Shown here piece by piece: positions 45,178-46,124 of a stretch of 46,124 bases of DNA. The translations under genes and the position numbers were made by a program. Within the stretch, counting starts at the first letter, position 1; every line of letters begins with the position of its first letter. The DNA lies in contig JANQQD010000093.1 of assembly GCA_028285185.1 (NCBI GenBank), positions 1 to 46,124 on the forward strand, written 5' to 3'. The notes beneath the pieces were generated by a model, which was given only the letters and a program-made list of their open reading frames with translations, did no database searches and had not been told where the DNA came from. The stretch is from Anaerolineae bacterium. GTDB lineage: Bacteria > Pseudomonadota > Alphaproteobacteria > DSM-16000 > Inquilinaceae.

Positions 45178-45224
45178 TTGTGCGGCGCGGTTCTGCAGCT
45201 TCGTCACGGCACCGCGCCGCACAA
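45178..45224 (+). terminator. Strong 14-bp hairpin terminator
   Basis: A perfect 14-bp stem, TTGTGCGGCGCGGT (45178-45191) and its complement (45211-45224), with a 19-nt loop, begins 11 nt after the stop of the orphan gene. It could end transcription from the left; T-run is lacking. Confidence 0.75.
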
Positions 45225-45341
45225 ACCATTCACGATGGGAGATGTGAAGGCTGCGGCTGGCGCCTTGGCCTTGGGCCGCACCGTCCACGTGCGACGGGTG
45301 GACGATTGACGCTGCGCCGACGGCGGTGATGAAGTAAAACC

Positions 45342-45350
45342 CATTCACAT
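45342..45350. promoter_or_regulatory. Half-site of the TetR operator at the TetR start codon
   Basis: CATTCACAT (45342-45350) ends in the TetR start codon and is the exact complement of ATGTGAATG in the downstream operator (46041-46049). Further partial matches, CATTCAC (45227-45233) and ATGTGAA (45242-45248), lie 100 nt upstream. Autorepression by the TetR protein is inferred. Confidence 0.45.
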
Positions 45351-45987
45351 GAACTGGTCGAAGCGCCCCGGTGGGCGGCGCAGCTATCACCACGGCAATC
45401 TGCGCGAGGCCCTGATTGCGGCCGCGCTGGACCTGATCGCCACAAAGGGCCCCGCCGGCTTCACCTTTGCCGAGGCGGCCCGGTCGGCCGGCGTCAGCGC
45501 AGCAGCGCCCTATCGCCATTTCCGCGACCGCGACGAACTGATGGCGGATGTGGCCTGCCGCGGCTTCGAGCATTTCGCGGAGGCCCTGTCGCACGCCTGG
45601 AACGACGGTGCGCCCGACCCGCTGACGGCGTTCGACGCCGTCGGCCGCGCCTACCTGGCCTTCGCCAGGTCCGAGCCCGCCTATTACGCCGCCATGTTCG
45701 AGGCGCAGCTTCCGCCCGACGCCAGCCCCGAACTGCAGCAGGCATCGGATCACGCCTTCGCCGTGCTGCGCCAGGGGGCGGAGGCCGTTTGTGCCCTGCT
45801 GCCGCGCGAGGGCCGGCCGCCGGCGCTGATGGTCGCCCTGCATGTCTGGTCGCTGGCGCACGGCATCGCGTCGCTGTTCGCACGCGGCGATGCGGCCCGC
45901 CGCAAGCTGCCCATGGCGCCGGAGGAGCTCTTGGAAGCGGCCGTCCTGGTCTATCTGCAGGGGCTCGGCCTCGGGCCGGACCGATAG
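45349..45987 (+). CDS. TetR-family regulator with WHG domain
   Basis: A 212-residue regulator. Residues about 15-60 form the HTH (HGNLREALIAAALDLIATKG, FTFAEAARSAGVSAAAPYRHF) and the rest is a helical ligand-binding domain of the WHG (TetR_C_13) class, marked by LHVWSLAHGIASL near residue 165. The start at 45349 gives MNWSKRPGGRRSYHHGN, a typical start. No ribosome binding site is obvious. It is followed 89 nt later by a gene whose promoter holds a long palindrome, its likely target. Confidence 0.88.
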   Translation: MNWSKRPGGRRSYHHGNLREALIAAALDLIATKGPAGFTFAEAARSAGVSAAAPYRHFRDRDELMADVACRGFEHFAEALSHAWNDGAPDPLTAFDAVGRAYLAFARSEPAYYAAMFEAQLPPDASPELQQASDHAFAVLRQGAEAVCALLPREGRPPALMVALHVWSLAHGIASLFARGDAARRKLPMAPEELLEAAVLVYLQGLGLGPDR

Positions 45988-46012
45988 TGTGGCGAGCTGG
46001 CTCGAATCCCCC

Positions 46013-46067
46013 TTGACACAGGCATGAAACATCGCCAGCTATGTGAATGTAAAAAACATTTACATAG
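46013..46067 (+). promoter_or_regulatory. Promoter with TetR-type operator
   Basis: TTGACA (46013-46018) is a consensus -35. The palindrome CTATGTGAATGT (46039-46050), AAAAA, ACATTTACATAG (46056-46067) matches in 11 of 12 pairs and covers the probable -10 region. A bound repressor would block RNA polymerase. The gene starts nine bases after the palindrome with GAGGG as ribosome binding site. Confidence 0.75.
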
Positions 46068-46075
46068 AGGGTCCG

Positions 46076-46124
46076 ATGGAACTGGCAGCGAAGTTGGACG
46101 AGCACGGCAAGATGGCGTGGATCG
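46076..46124 (+). CDS. Start of a gene controlled by the TetR operator (3' end outside window)
   Basis: The first 16 codons are visible: MELAAKLDEHGKMAWI, then the window ends. The pattern of a short amphipathic start followed by AWI resembles proteins of the DUF2852 small membrane family (a membrane segment usually follows), but 16 residues cannot establish this. Ribosome binding site GAGGG (46067-46071) is suitably placed. Confidence 0.5.
   Translation, partial: MELAAKLDEHGKMAWI

Overview
The window is GC-rich DNA (about two-thirds G+C by eye), almost completely coding. Gene families and codon use point to an alphaproteobacterium, perhaps a Rhodospirillales-like lineage. That placement rests on the style of the proteins (UMF1 transporter, YqiJ/YqiK pair, Mdh, FtsY, Amn, DUF427, Yip1, globin-coupled GGDEF) and not on a marker-gene comparison. 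Many housekeeping genes (argG, mdh, ftsY, amn, pgk) suggest a chromosome. I see no rRNA, tRNA, CRISPR array, integrase or insertion sequence.

Layout. 1-1.8 kb: the end of a secreted-type hypothetical protein and a UMF1-family MFS transporter. 1.9-12.1 kb: the most striking region, four consecutive same-strand paralogues of about 813-864 residues. Each has a signal peptide, a short helical linker, 16-17 WD40 units and an identical type of C-terminal tail, and the genes are separated by three homologous spacers of exactly 64 nt. 12.1-13.3 kb: a MerR regulator and a small cation diffusion facilitator, divergent around a classic MerR operator. 13.5-15.5 kb: an SDR-like protein and argG. 15.6-18.3 kb: a YqiJ/flotillin (YqiK) membrane operon with a 56-codon mini-copy of the flotillin N-terminus between the two genes. 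18.7-23.7 kb: mdh, ftsY, amn and a convergent pgk. 23.9-28.0 kb: DUF427 protein, methyltransferase plus hot-dog thioesterase, Yip1 membrane protein and a TrmA/RlmD-type RNA methyltransferase. 28.2-36.3 kb: a LysR regulator divergent from a complete dipeptide-type ABC importer and allophanate hydrolase (atzF), probably one nitrogen-scavenging operon. 36.7-38.8 kb: small membrane protein, gluconate 5-dehydrogenase-like SDR, and an unknown protein preceded by a run of ten G. 38.9-42.8 kb: a minus-strand cluster of lipoprotein, glycine-tailed secreted protein and a large exported caspase-Sel1-peptidoglycan-binding protein. 43.1-46.1 kb: globin-coupled diguanylate cyclase, an AT-richer orphan gene, a TetR regulator, and the start of a gene with a TetR-type operator.

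The best candidate for an undescribed system is the WD40 array. Its proteins look like the sensor halves of WD40-STAND/caspase proteins, freed from any NTPase or effector domain and sent out of the cytoplasm, with an invariant Cys-x8-Cys pair at the C-terminus. The exported caspase-Sel1-peptidoglycan-binding cluster 27 kb away is a second, possibly related, envelope system; the link between them is speculation.

Non-coding structure is informative too. Two copies of one symmetric twin-hairpin repeat (22355-22428 and 38811-38888) keep their flanks and loop-proximal logic while the stems have changed in a base-pair-preserving way. A different inverted repeat lies at 15562-15648. All three sit between convergent genes. 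Coordinates, motifs and residue numbers were read by eye; family assignments rest on motif recognition without database searches.
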